From NCBI GenBank assembly GCA_946886425.1, contig CAMPIP010000007.1, forward strand, positions 1 to 27,685: a stretch of 27,685 nt of DNA. The letters are read 5' to 3'. Both the position numbers and the translations under genes were made by a program. Position 1 is the first letter of the stretch; every line of letters begins with the position of its first letter. This document shows positions 1 through 6,469 of the stretch, piece by piece. Under the pieces are notes generated by a model. It was not told where the DNA came from. It saw only the letters and a list, made by a program, of their open reading frames with translations, and searched no databases. This DNA comes from an uncultured Actinomycetes bacterium (GTDB lineage: Bacteria > Actinomycetota > Thermoleophilia > Solirubrobacterales > 70-9).

Positions 1-883
1 GCTCGGGGTCGTCGCTCTCGCTCGCCGCCTTGAAGGCCTCGGCCAGCTCGGTCCAGCGCTCGCCGGCCGCGGCGGCGAGAGGCGCCTCCTCCCGACCGGC
101 CTCGGCGAGGAAGCGCGAGTACATCGGCCGGAAGCAGCCGCCGCCGGTGCCCCGGCGCTCGATCACCTGGTAGGCGAAGCGGGCGCACCACTGCCAGTCC
201 TCGCCGACCTCGGGCCAGGCGCCCGCCTCGGCGGCGAGGCGCTCGACCGCCGGCAGGCCGGCGAAGTCGCCCCAGCTCGGCTCCAGCATCCCCCTGGCGG
301 CGCGATCGATCGCGGCCGGGATCGCCGCCCGCAGCGCCTCGGGGTCGAGCTCCTCGGCGACGGTGAACATGTGGCCTTCCAGCGGGTAGGCGGGGTGGCC
401 GCTGTGGCGGGCCCGGGCGAGGTTCTCCAGGCGGGTCGTCTGCAGCTCCTCGAAGCCGGTGTCGGAGAGGTGCGCCACCTCCTCGTCGTAGCCGGCGAGG
501 ACGACGGCGTGGCCCGGGAAGTGGGCCGAGTTGCCGTAGTGGTCCAGGTGGTAGATGTCGGTCAGCAGCAGCACGGGGCGGCCGGCGTCGACCTCGGCGG
601 CGGCGGCCGGCCAGGCCCCGTCGTCCTCGGGCGGAAAGGTGCGCAGCTCCAGCGCCGCCCCGGTCAGCTCCCGGAAGCTCTCCTCCAGGCGGGCCGTGCG
701 GCCGTTGAACCAGCGGCTCGGCGAGGCGTCCTCGAGGGCCAGATAATAGAAGCAGGCGCCGGCGCCGAGCCCGAACGCCATCTCCTCGCTGACCTCGACG
801 CCGTGGAAGGCGAGCAGGTTCCGCAGCGCGGTCGAGCCGCAGTGGTTGCCGGGGGTGTGGACGTAGCCGGAGACGGCTGGCAT
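1..883 (-). CDS. BtrH N-terminal / DUF4872-like protein, 3' end cut by window edge
   Basis: Translating the minus strand from ATG at 883 gives an open frame to the window edge, beginning MPAVSGYVHTPGNHCGSTAL. The early N-H-C-G-S-T-A-L motif (about residues 13-20), followed by 'FHGVEVSEEMAFGLG' and later 'HFPGHAVVLAGYD', matches my memory of the BtrH N-terminal domain family. Its namesake transfers an acyl side chain from a carrier protein in butirosin biosynthesis, and the fold is papain-like with Cys and His as likely active residues. The downstream part resembles the partner domain DUF4872. About 294 codons are visible and the C-terminus is missing. GATAAT lies eight bases before the ATG with no well-placed Shine-Dalgarno, which supports this start. 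No carrier protein or antibiotic genes are visible nearby, so the substrate is unknown. It is divergent from the PAP2 gene, with 25 bp between the starts. Confidence 0.72.
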   Translation of the reverse strand, partial: MPAVSGYVHTPGNHCGSTALRNLLAFHGVEVSEEMAFGLGAGACFYYLALEDASPSRWFNGRTARLEESFRELTGAALELRTFPPEDDGAWPAAAAEVDAGRPVLLLTDIYHLDHYGNSAHFPGHAVVLAGYDEEVAHLSDTGFEELQTTRLENLARARHSGHPAYPLEGHMFTVAEELDPEALRAAIPAAIDRAARGMLEPSWGDFAGLPAVERLAAEAGAWPEVGEDWQWCARFAYQVIERRGTGGGCFRPMYSRFLAEAGREEAPLAAAAGERWTELAEAFKAASESDDPE

Positions 884-891
884 CGGCCGGG

Positions 892-899
892 ATTATCCT
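892..899. promoter_or_regulatory. Overlapping divergent -10 boxes for the BtrH-like and PAP2 genes
   Basis: GATAAT on the minus strand (892-897) lies eight bases from the BtrH-like ATG. TATCCT on the plus strand (894-899) lies nine bases from the PAP2 ATG. Neither has a clear -35 box. The 25-bp gap between the two genes leaves room for almost nothing else. Confidence 0.45.
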
Positions 900-908
900 C
901 CCCCGCCG

Positions 909-1403
909 ATGCAAGACCTCGACCTGCGACTGCTGCGCTGGGTGCGCACCCACGGCCACTCGCCCGGGATGGAGTCGGCCGCCCAGGCCCTGGGCAAGGC
1001 CGGCAACAACGGTGCCGTCTGGCTGGTGCTCGGCGTCGCCCTGGCGATCATCGACTCCGAACGCGCCCAGGAGTGGCTGATCTGCGCCGCGCTCGGCCCG
1101 GTCGCGATCGTCCTCAACTACGGGATCAAGCTGCTCGTCAAACGGCCGCGCCCGGTGCTCGAGGGCCTGCCGCCGCTCGGCGGCGCCCCCAGCTCGCTCA
1201 GCTTCCCCTCCGCCCACGCGCTCTCCTCGTTCGCGGTGGCGACTGCGATGTACCGGGTCGACCCGGCCACCGCCGGGGCGCTGGTGGTGGCGCTGGCGAT
1301 CTCTCTCGGCCGCCCCTACCTCGGCATGCACTACCCGTCCGATGTCCTCGCCGGCGCCCTGCTCGGGATCCTGCTGGGCCTGATCGTGCCGCTCTCGCTG
1401 TGA
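909..1403 (+). CDS. PAP2-superfamily membrane phosphatase
   Basis: This 164-residue integral membrane protein carries the three phosphatase signatures of the PAP2 (type 2 phosphatidic acid phosphatase) superfamily: K-x6-R-P in 'KLLVKRPRP' near residues 74-82, P-S-A-H in 'SFPSAHA' near 98-104, and R-x5-H-x3-D in 'GRPYLGMHYPSD' near 133-144. The conserved His residues are the expected nucleophile and general acid/base. Hydrophobic stretches near residues 35-50, 57-73, 105-130 and 147-164 fit a compact helical bundle. The likely reaction is removal of phosphate from a lipid phosphate or undecaprenyl diphosphate at the membrane, but the substrate cannot be read from sequence. The start has no Shine-Dalgarno and sits nine bases after TATCCT. 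The stop is 13 bp before ychF, so the two may be co-transcribed. Confidence 0.86.
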   Translation: MQDLDLRLLRWVRTHGHSPGMESAAQALGKAGNNGAVWLVLGVALAIIDSERAQEWLICAALGPVAIVLNYGIKLLVKRPRPVLEGLPPLGGAPSSLSFPSAHALSSFAVATAMYRVDPATAGALVVALAISLGRPYLGMHYPSDVLAGALLGILLGLIVPLSL

Positions 1404-1416
1404 CCGGGGTGGAGCG

Positions 1417-2490
1417 ATGAAGGTCGGAATCGTCGGGCTGCCGAACGCCGGCAAGTCGACCCTCTTCAACGCCCTCACCGAGGGCGGCGCGCAGACGGGC
1501 GACTACCCGTTCACGACGATCGAGCCCAACGTCGCGATCGCCGAGGTCCCGGACGAGCGGCTCGAGAAGGTCGCCGAGACGGTCGGCAGCTCGAAGCTGG
1601 AACCGGCGACGATCGCCTTCCACGACATCGCCGGGCTCGTCAAGGGCGCTTCCGAGGGCGAGGGGCTCGGCAACCAGTTCCTCGCCTCGATTCGCGAGAC
1701 CGACGCGATCTGCCACGTCGTCCGCTGCCACACCGAATCGGACGTGCCGCACCCCGACGGCCGCGTCGACCCGCTTGCCGACATCGAGACGATCGAGACC
1801 GAGCTGGTGCTGGCCGACTACGAGCAGGTCGAGCGCCGGCTCGGCCGGGTCGGCAAGCAGGCGAAGTCCGGCGACGTCGAGGCGATCGCCGAACATGGCT
1901 GGCTGCAGGCGGTGCACGAGGCGCTGGCGGCGGGCCGCCCCGCCCGCTCGGTCCCGGTCCCCGACGCGGCGCCCGACGCGGTCCGCAACCTCCAGGCCCT
2001 CACCACCAAGCCGATCCTCTACGTCGCCAACGTGGACGAGGGCGATGCCGAGGTGCCGGAAGCGGTCCTCTCCCACGCCAACGCGGTCGGCGCCGGCGCG
2101 GTCGCGGTCAGCGCCCGGATCGAGGGCGAGCTGGCCGAGCTCGACCCCGCCGAAGCGGCGGAAATGCGCGAGTCCTACGGGGTCGAGGGCTCCGGCCTGG
2201 CCCGGCTGGTCCGCGCCGCCTACGACCTCCTCGAGCTGCTCACCTTCTTCACCGCCGGCGAGGGCAAGGAGGCCGTCGCCCGCCCCCTGCACCGCGGCGC
2301 CACCGCTCTCGAAGCGGCCGGCACGATCCACACCGAGATCATGGAATCCTTCGTCAAAGCCGAGGCGATCGGCTGGCAGCAGCTGGTCGAGTGCGGCGGC
2401 TACGCCGCGGCCCGCGACAAGGGCCTGCTCCGCATCGAGGGCCGGGACTACCTAGTCCAGGACGGCGACGTAATCACGATCAAGGTCTGA
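1417..2490 (+). CDS. ychF: Redox-regulated ribosome-associated ATPase YchF
   Basis: The 357-residue length is normal for YchF (Obg-related family). The P-loop is GLPNAGKST near residues 7-15, the G3 motif is DIAGLVKGAS near 69-78, and the nucleotide-specificity motif is N-V-D-E near 205-208, where true GTPases have NKxD. This replacement is the known reason YchF prefers ATP. The C-terminal TGS domain is recognisable by 'LLTFFTAGEGKEAVARPL' and the ending 'YLVQDGDVITIKV'. The protein binds ribosomes and has been linked to stress and redox responses. ATG 1417 has a GGAG four bases upstream. Nothing is truncated and all motifs are intact. The 3' flank has a short T-run (about 2499-2505) but no convincing terminator stem. 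Confidence 0.97.
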   Translation: MKVGIVGLPNAGKSTLFNALTEGGAQTGDYPFTTIEPNVAIAEVPDERLEKVAETVGSSKLEPATIAFHDIAGLVKGASEGEGLGNQFLASIRETDAICHVVRCHTESDVPHPDGRVDPLADIETIETELVLADYEQVERRLGRVGKQAKSGDVEAIAEHGWLQAVHEALAAGRPARSVPVPDAAPDAVRNLQALTTKPILYVANVDEGDAEVPEAVLSHANAVGAGAVAVSARIEGELAELDPAEAAEMRESYGVEGSGLARLVRAAYDLLELLTFFTAGEGKEAVARPLHRGATALEAAGTIHTEIMESFVKAEAIGWQQLVECGGYAAARDKGLLRIEGRDYLVQDGDVITIKV

Positions 2491-2513
2491 GGGCGAGTTT
2501 TTTTGGGACCCGA

Positions 2514-2550
2514 TATCTCGCAAGAGAGATAAATACATATCCGCTATATT
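2514..2550 (+). promoter_or_regulatory. Promoter and putative operator of the XRE/nucleotidyltransferase pair
   Basis: This stretch is conspicuously AT-rich for the window. TATCTC (2514-2519) and GAGATA (2526-2531) form a perfect 6-bp inverted repeat with a 6-base spacer, a plausible autoregulatory operator. TATATT at 2545-2550 ends seven bases before the GTG start, the spacing expected for a -10 box driving a leaderless mRNA. No good -35 box is visible, and the inverted repeat lies about where it would be. Confidence 0.5.
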
Positions 2551-2557
2551 TCTAGTT

Positions 2558-2878
2558 GTGACCCCCGCCCAACTGCTCAGAGAGACGCGCAAGCGCCACG
2601 GCGTCAGCCAGAAGGACCTCGCCCGCCGCGCCGGCACGACCCAGTCGGCGATCTCGCGCATCGAGCGCGGCGGTGTCTCGCCGACGTTCGAGACCCTCAG
2701 CGAGCTCCTCTACATGCTTGGCGAGGACCTGGTCCTGGGGGCCGAGCCCACCGACTCCGGCATCGACCGCTCGCTGATCCGCGCGAATCTCGCCCTCAGC
2801 ATGCAGGAGCGCTTCGACCGCGGCTTGGCTTTCAGCGAGTTCGTGCGGCGGAATCGGGGAGGGCTAAGTTCCTCATGA
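2558..2878 (+). CDS. XRE/Cro-type HTH regulator, probable antitoxin
   Basis: This 106-residue protein has a classic XRE helix-turn-helix in its first 60 residues: LLRETRKRHGVSQKDLARRA, then TTQSAISRIERGG, then SPTFETLSELLYML. The C-terminal 40 residues ('IRANLALSMQERFDRGLAFSEFVRRN') form a short helical tail that I have often seen beside nucleotidyltransferase-fold partners in actinobacteria. It starts with GTG 2558 without a Shine-Dalgarno and probably from a leaderless transcript. Its TGA overlaps the ATG of the next gene (ATGA, 2875-2878), so the two are translationally coupled in the usual antitoxin-first order. The upstream inverted repeat suggests autorepression. The antitoxin role is inferred from gene order and partner. 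The XRE fold itself is clear. Confidence 0.85.
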   Translation: MTPAQLLRETRKRHGVSQKDLARRAGTTQSAISRIERGGVSPTFETLSELLYMLGEDLVLGAEPTDSGIDRSLIRANLALSMQERFDRGLAFSEFVRRNRGGLSSS

Positions 2879-3390
2879 CTGAGGGAAGCGCGAACCCGCT
2901 CGACGCCGGAGGGCTACTGCAGGCGCTAACCAGGAACGGGGTCGACTTCGTGCTGATCGGAGGGCTCGCCGGCATGCTCCACGGCTCCGCGTATCCGACC
3001 TTTGACCTCGACATCGTCTACGCACGCGACCGGCAGAACATCTCCCGGATGACCGCGGCCCTGCGCGAAGTCGACGTGAAGCTCCGCGGCGCGCCCGCCG
3101 ACCTTCCGTTCGTCCTCGACGAGCGGACGATCGAAAACGGATCCAACTTCACCTTCGAGACGAGGTTCGGTTCCTTCGACATCCTCGGGCACGCCGACGG
3201 CATGCCGTCCTACGACGAGCTGCGAAGCAACTCGAAGCTGGGCACGATCGACGGGATCGAGGTCCGCGTCGCCTCGATCGAGAACCTGATCTCGATGAAG
3301 CGGGCGGCGAACCGCACCAAGGACAAGTTGATGGTGGCGGAGTACCTGGCGATCGCGGAGGAGCAGCGCGCGGCCGCAGAGCGCGGTTAG
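2875..3390 (+). CDS. Nucleotidyltransferase-fold protein, probable toxin (AbiEii/MenT/DUF6036-like)
   Basis: This 171-residue protein contains IGGLAGMLHG (near residues 23-32), then 'TFDLDIVYARD' (near 42-52). This is the G-G and D-x-D arrangement of minimal nucleotidyltransferase folds, with D-L-D the expected metal ligands. Later 'FETRFGSFDILG' (near 93-104) supplies the third acidic position. The family includes AbiEii/MenT toxins, which transfer nucleotides to tRNA or other targets, and many uncharacterised DUF6036-type proteins. The substrate here is not predictable. It overlaps the XRE gene by four bases. Its TAG stop is also the first half of a candidate -10 box for the next gene. The pair could be a toxin-antitoxin or abortive infection module, or a housekeeping regulator pair. 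Confidence 0.75.
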   Translation: MTEGSANPLDAGGLLQALTRNGVDFVLIGGLAGMLHGSAYPTFDLDIVYARDRQNISRMTAALREVDVKLRGAPADLPFVLDERTIENGSNFTFETRFGSFDILGHADGMPSYDELRSNSKLGTIDGIEVRVASIENLISMKRAANRTKDKLMVAEYLAIAEEQRAAAERG

Positions 3391-3393
3391 AGT
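3388..3393 (+). promoter_or_regulatory. Leaderless-type -10 box (TAGAGT) of the CrtC/AttH-like gene
   Basis: TAGAGT begins at the stop codon of the nucleotidyltransferase gene and ends six bases before ATG 3400. No Shine-Dalgarno and no clear -35 box are seen. It would let the downstream gene be transcribed independently of the XRE module. Confidence 0.35.
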
Positions 3394-3399
3394 CATCGT

Positions 3400-4389
3400 A
3401 TGGACGAAGGCGCGAGGTTCCCGGGGGTCGCCGCCAAGGCCGGCCACTACGAGAGCTTCTATGTGAAGGCCTGCTCGCGGGACGGCGGCAGGGGGATCTG
3501 GATTCGACACACCGTCCACAAGCGGCCCGGCGCCGAGCCGAACGCCTCGATCTGGTTCACCTTCTTCGACCGCGACGCGCCCGCCCCGCGGGCGACCAAG
3601 GTCACCGTCCCGGCGTCGCAGCTCTCGGCCCCGTCGGGGTCCTGGATCCGGGTGGCCGACGCCGAGATCGGTCCCGGCCGTGGCGAGGGGTCGGTCGACA
3701 CCGAGGCGCTCAGCGCCGCCTGGTCGTTCACTTTCGTCCCCGAGGCCGGTCCCTGCAAGTACCTGCCGGCCGACTGGCTCTACTCGGCGCCGCTGCCGAA
3801 AACGAAGTTCGTCGCGCGGGTGCCGCTGGCCCGCTTCGAGGGCCGGCTCGAACTCGATGACGAGACGGTCGAGTTCGCCGGCTGGCCGGGGATGATCGGC
3901 CACAACTGGGGGACCGAGCACGCCGAGCGCTGGGTCTGGCTGGAGGGGACCGGCTTCGCCGACGCGCCCGATGCCTACTTCGACGCCGGCGCCGCCCGGG
4001 TCAAGCTCGGGTCCCGCGTCAGCCCCTGGATTCCCTCCGGGATGCTGCGGCTGGACGGCGACGAGCACCGGCTCGGCGGCCTCGGCGCGATCCGCTCCGC
4101 GACGATCGAGGAGTCGCCGACCGGGTGCTCGTTCGTCCTCCCCGGCAAGGACGTCCTCGTCCGCGGCCGCGTCTCCGCCCCCGCCAAGGACTTCGTCGGC
4201 TGGGTCTACGCCGACCCCAAGGGCCCCGAGCACAACACCATCAACTGCTCGGTCAGCGACCTCGAGCTGACCGTCGAGCGGCCCGGCCTGCCGGCCAGGG
4301 AGCTGCGCCTCACCGGCGGTGCCGCCTACGAGCTGGGGATGCGGGAGACCGACCACGGCGTCCCGATCCAGCCCTACCCCGACGGCTGA
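3400..4389 (+). CDS. CrtC/AttH/tocopherol-cyclase-like lipocalin-fold protein
   Basis: This 329-residue protein has no signal peptide or membrane segment. The most telling stretch is 'GMIGHNWGTEHAERWVWLEG' near residues 164-183. H-N-W-G followed by a W-x-W is typical of the tocopherol cyclase / carotenoid 1,2-hydratase (CrtC) / AttH group, which have paired lipocalin-like beta barrels. An N-terminal half (1-160) and a C-terminal half (185-329), both beta-rich, fit that two-barrel plan. Members bind or hydrate isoprenoid-like substrates, but many bacterial ones are uncharacterised and no carotenoid genes are visible here. The start is ATG 3400, six bases after TAGAGT. The last 16 bp overlap the convergent SpoIID gene. 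A general 'hydroxyneurosporene synthase-like' label is as far as the sequence allows. Confidence 0.7.
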   Translation: MDEGARFPGVAAKAGHYESFYVKACSRDGGRGIWIRHTVHKRPGAEPNASIWFTFFDRDAPAPRATKVTVPASQLSAPSGSWIRVADAEIGPGRGEGSVDTEALSAAWSFTFVPEAGPCKYLPADWLYSAPLPKTKFVARVPLARFEGRLELDDETVEFAGWPGMIGHNWGTEHAERWVWLEGTGFADAPDAYFDAGAARVKLGSRVSPWIPSGMLRLDGDEHRLGGLGAIRSATIEESPTGCSFVLPGKDVLVRGRVSAPAKDFVGWVYADPKGPEHNTINCSVSDLELTVERPGLPARELRLTGGAAYELGMRETDHGVPIQPYPDG

Positions 4390-5615
4390 CGGCCGACCAC
4401 CTTCTCGAAGGTCATCCAGGTGTCGTGGCCGCCGAGCGCCACCTCTAGCTGTTCGCCGGTCACGGTCGTGGTCCCGCCGGTGCCGATCAGCTTCGCCTCG
4501 ATGATCCGCGGCGAGACGCCCCGCTTGGTGACGACCACCTGTTTGAGCCGGCCGTCGAGGTGGGCGCCGAGCCGGGAGCTGATCTCCGGGCCGCTGAAGC
4601 GCAGCGTCCACCTGTGCAGCGGGCAGGCGCCGTCGAAGGGGTCGGGGACGCCCTGCAGGTAGGGGACCGCCGGGCCGCCGAAGACGTTCTGGATGCTCTC
4701 GGTGTGGCCGCCCGAGCAGGCGGAGAACATCGTCGTGGCGATTTCGCCGCCGTACATGACGACCTCGCCGCGGGTCGAGTCGGCCGCATCGTTGCTGCTC
4801 CTGTACTCGCTTTCCAGGCCCTCGTAGACCTGGCTGCGGGTGTCGTTGTAGAGGTCGAAGCCGTTGCCGCCGACGGCGCCGGTCAGCGCGAAGGAGCGGG
4901 CGGCCAGCGCCTGCGCCTGCAGCTGCGCCAGCGGCCAGGAGGGCGGCGACTCGTTGGGGATCACGCCTTTCACGTAGTTGTCGACGGTGAGCGCGTTGAC
5001 GACGTTGAGAGAGCCGGCCGCTTCCTCGGTCGGAACGGTCTCCAGGGCGCCGCGGAAGCGGCCCAGCCCGGCGATCTCGATCGTCCCCTTCCCGGCGGCG
5101 CGCAGCTTGCGGCCGCAGTTGGCGAGCGGCTTGCCGCCGGAGGTGCGCAGCCGCACCGAGCGGGCGACCCGGTGCGCCTCGTAGCCGCGGGCCGGGTCGA
5201 GGGCCCGGCCGCAGGCGCTGGTCGCGTCGGTGAATTCGACATCGCCGCCGGAGACGTCGAGCAGGACCCGAACCATCCGCGCCCCGTCCAGCTTGCCGAT
5301 CGTCGTCCCCGAGTAGTAGTGCCCGATGATGAACTGGTAGCTCTTGCCGCGCAGCGCGTAGCCGTAGGCGCCGTAGGCGCTCATCCCGACCCCATGCCCG
5401 AACCCGCGCCCGTGCACGACCCAGCTGACCGCGGCGTCGGCGCGGGGGGCGAAGCTGGCAAGGCCAGCCAGACCGACGAGAGTGAGGGCGGCGAAGGCAA
5501 TGGCCGAGCGGGCCTCCTTTTGCGGGCGGTTCGGCTCTGCGGCGGACTGTCCGATGGCGCTGCGCATCGCTTTGCGAAACAGGTTCGCCGTCGGTAAGTC
5601 GCGGCCTCTCTTCAT
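4374..5615 (-). CDS. Secreted SpoIID/LytB-domain protein
   Basis: This 413-residue protein starts at ATG 5615. ATG 5567 is an alternative. A basic N-terminus precedes a hydrophobic signal segment near residues 38-55 ending 'APRADAAVS'. Mature-chain motifs typical of SpoIID/LytB are 'GRGFGHGVGMSAYGAYGYA' (near 64-82), 'VIPNESPPSW' and 'QAQALAARSFAL' in the middle, and 'GGEIATTMFSACSGGHTES' toward the C-terminus. SpoIID is a lytic transglycosylase that cuts peptidoglycan glycan strands during sporulation. LytB/CwbA-type relatives enhance amidases. This window gives no sign of sporulation, so wall remodelling at the cell surface is the more likely role. The frame stays open far upstream (to 6167), but that part overlaps the TetR gene on the other strand and reads as non-protein. 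The C-terminus overlaps the preceding convergent gene by 16 bp. Confidence 0.88.
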   Translation of the reverse strand: MKRGRDLPTANLFRKAMRSAIGQSAAEPNRPQKEARSAIAFAALTLVGLAGLASFAPRADAAVSWVVHGRGFGHGVGMSAYGAYGYALRGKSYQFIIGHYYSGTTIGKLDGARMVRVLLDVSGGDVEFTDATSACGRALDPARGYEAHRVARSVRLRTSGGKPLANCGRKLRAAGKGTIEIAGLGRFRGALETVPTEEAAGSLNVVNALTVDNYVKGVIPNESPPSWPLAQLQAQALAARSFALTGAVGGNGFDLYNDTRSQVYEGLESEYRSSNDAADSTRGEVVMYGGEIATTMFSACSGGHTESIQNVFGGPAVPYLQGVPDPFDGACPLHRWTLRFSGPEISSRLGAHLDGRLKQVVVTKRGVSPRIIEAKLIGTGGTTTVTGEQLEVALGGHDTWMTFEKVVGRQPSG

Positions 5616-5635
5616 GGCTGTGATGCGTCCGTCGG

Positions 5636-5687
5636 TGATGGCGCACAGTTGACCAGCGGTTTGATGGCGCACAGTTGACCAGCGGTT
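5636..5687. repeat. Perfect 26-bp tandem direct repeat (two copies)
   Basis: Positions 5636-5661 and 5662-5687 are identical 26-mers placed head to tail. Each contains GCGCACAGTTGACCAGCGG. They fill the gap between the SpoIID start (minus) and the TetR start (plus). The second copy supplies a TTGACC that can act as a -35 box for the TetR gene. Confidence 0.9.
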
Positions 5688-5703
5688 ATTTGGGAAATAG
5701 GCT
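5675..5703 (+). promoter_or_regulatory. Candidate promoter of the TetR gene
   Basis: TTGACC (5675-5680) is separated by exactly 17 bp from TAGGCT (5698-5703), a good actinobacterial sigma-70-type pair. The predicted transcript start is about 20 bases before ATG 5733. The first tandem-repeat copy carries the same TTGACC 26 bp upstream, so the repeat could be a promoter duplication or a pair of operator sites. Confidence 0.5.
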
Positions 5704-5732
5704 GTACGTATAAGGCACTGGATCGTCTGGAG

Positions 5733-6467
5733 ATGCCCGAGACTCGATCGAGATCGCAGTTCGAGCCACGCCGTTTGCCGCGTGGCCGTCACGCGCTGGC
5801 CCCTGAGCAGGTCCTCGCCGCCCAGCGGGCGCGGCTGCTCGCCGCCCTTCCCGGGGCCGTCGCTGAACATGGCTACGAAGCGATGTCGGTGGCCGACATC
5901 GTCAAAAGGGCTGCCGTCTCCCGCAACGCCTTCTACAAAAACTTCGCCGACAAGCAGGAGTGCTTCGCGGTCGCCCATGAGGCCGGTCACGAACGCCTCC
6001 TCGACATCCTTACCCGGCCATGCAAGGAGGGCGGCACGGTCGCGGAGCGGGCGTGGCGTTCCCTGGGGGCCGGACTGGAGGCGCTCGCCTCCGACCCGGA
6101 CATGGCTCGCCTCTTGTCCGTCGAGGCACCCTCCTCGGCTGGCGAGGAGGTGGCGCTTCGCTACCACGGGTGGCTGCGACGCTACGGCGAGTTGCTGCGC
6201 TCCCTTGCCTCCGCGACCGACGGTGGGGAGGGTCCGGTGGCTGAGATGGATCAGGTGATCGTCGGTGGCATCGCCTCGCGGATCGCCAGCAAAGTCCTCA
6301 AGGGGAGAACCGCCGACCTGCAGGTTCTAACCGTGCCGCTGCTCGAGTACGTGTTGACCTTCTACGGGCGGACTCAGCCGAGCCCGAACTCGGCCAGAGT
6401 GGTCGCGCTCGATGCCGAGCCGCACGTCGCCGATCTCATCGACGCTCGCCGCAAGCGAACCGGTTAA
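5733..6467 (+). CDS. TetR/AcrR-family transcriptional regulator
   Basis: This 244-residue protein has its DNA-binding helix-turn-helix near residues 48-78 ('YEAMSVADIVKRAAVSRNAF' then 'YKNFADKQECFAV'). The remaining helical part should form the ligand and dimer domain. The preceding 'LPRGRHALAPEQV' also occurs in similar form (LPPGRHCLPRSFV) in the broken TetR at 17937-18586, so the two are relatives. ATG 5733 is chosen because a TTGACC-N17-TAGGCT promoter fits. The GGAG immediately before the ATG is too close to be a normal Shine-Dalgarno. The stop lies only two bases from the left end of an IS1380-type remnant, so the original downstream neighbour has probably been displaced. Ligand and targets are unknown. 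The C-terminal tail after 'LTFYG' is poorly conserved in style. Confidence 0.87.
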   Translation: MPETRSRSQFEPRRLPRGRHALAPEQVLAAQRARLLAALPGAVAEHGYEAMSVADIVKRAAVSRNAFYKNFADKQECFAVAHEAGHERLLDILTRPCKEGGTVAERAWRSLGAGLEALASDPDMARLLSVEAPSSAGEEVALRYHGWLRRYGELLRSLASATDGGEGPVAEMDQVIVGGIASRIASKVLKGRTADLQVLTVPLLEYVLTFYGRTQPSPNSARVVALDAEPHVADLIDARRKRTG

Positions 6468-6469
6468 GC

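Noticed and set aside
1198..2331. A 377-codon minus-strand open frame opposite ychF
   Set aside because: It is antisense to an unmistakable YchF. The translated sequence has no recognisable domain and the biased composition of a shadow frame.
2498..2506. T-run after ychF as an intrinsic terminator
   Set aside because: There is no GC-rich stem immediately before the T-run, so it does not meet the usual form.
2926..5646. A 906-codon open frame on the minus strand
   Set aside because: It overlaps three supported genes in other frames (nucleotidyltransferase, CrtC-like, SpoIID). The translation is Arg/Pro/Gly-rich low-complexity sequence typical of GC-rich shadow frames.
5616..6167. N-terminal extension of the SpoIID frame up to 6167
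   Set aside because: It lies opposite the TetR gene, covers the tandem repeat and promoter, and would place the signal peptide in the middle of the protein. ATG 5615 gives a normal secreted protein.
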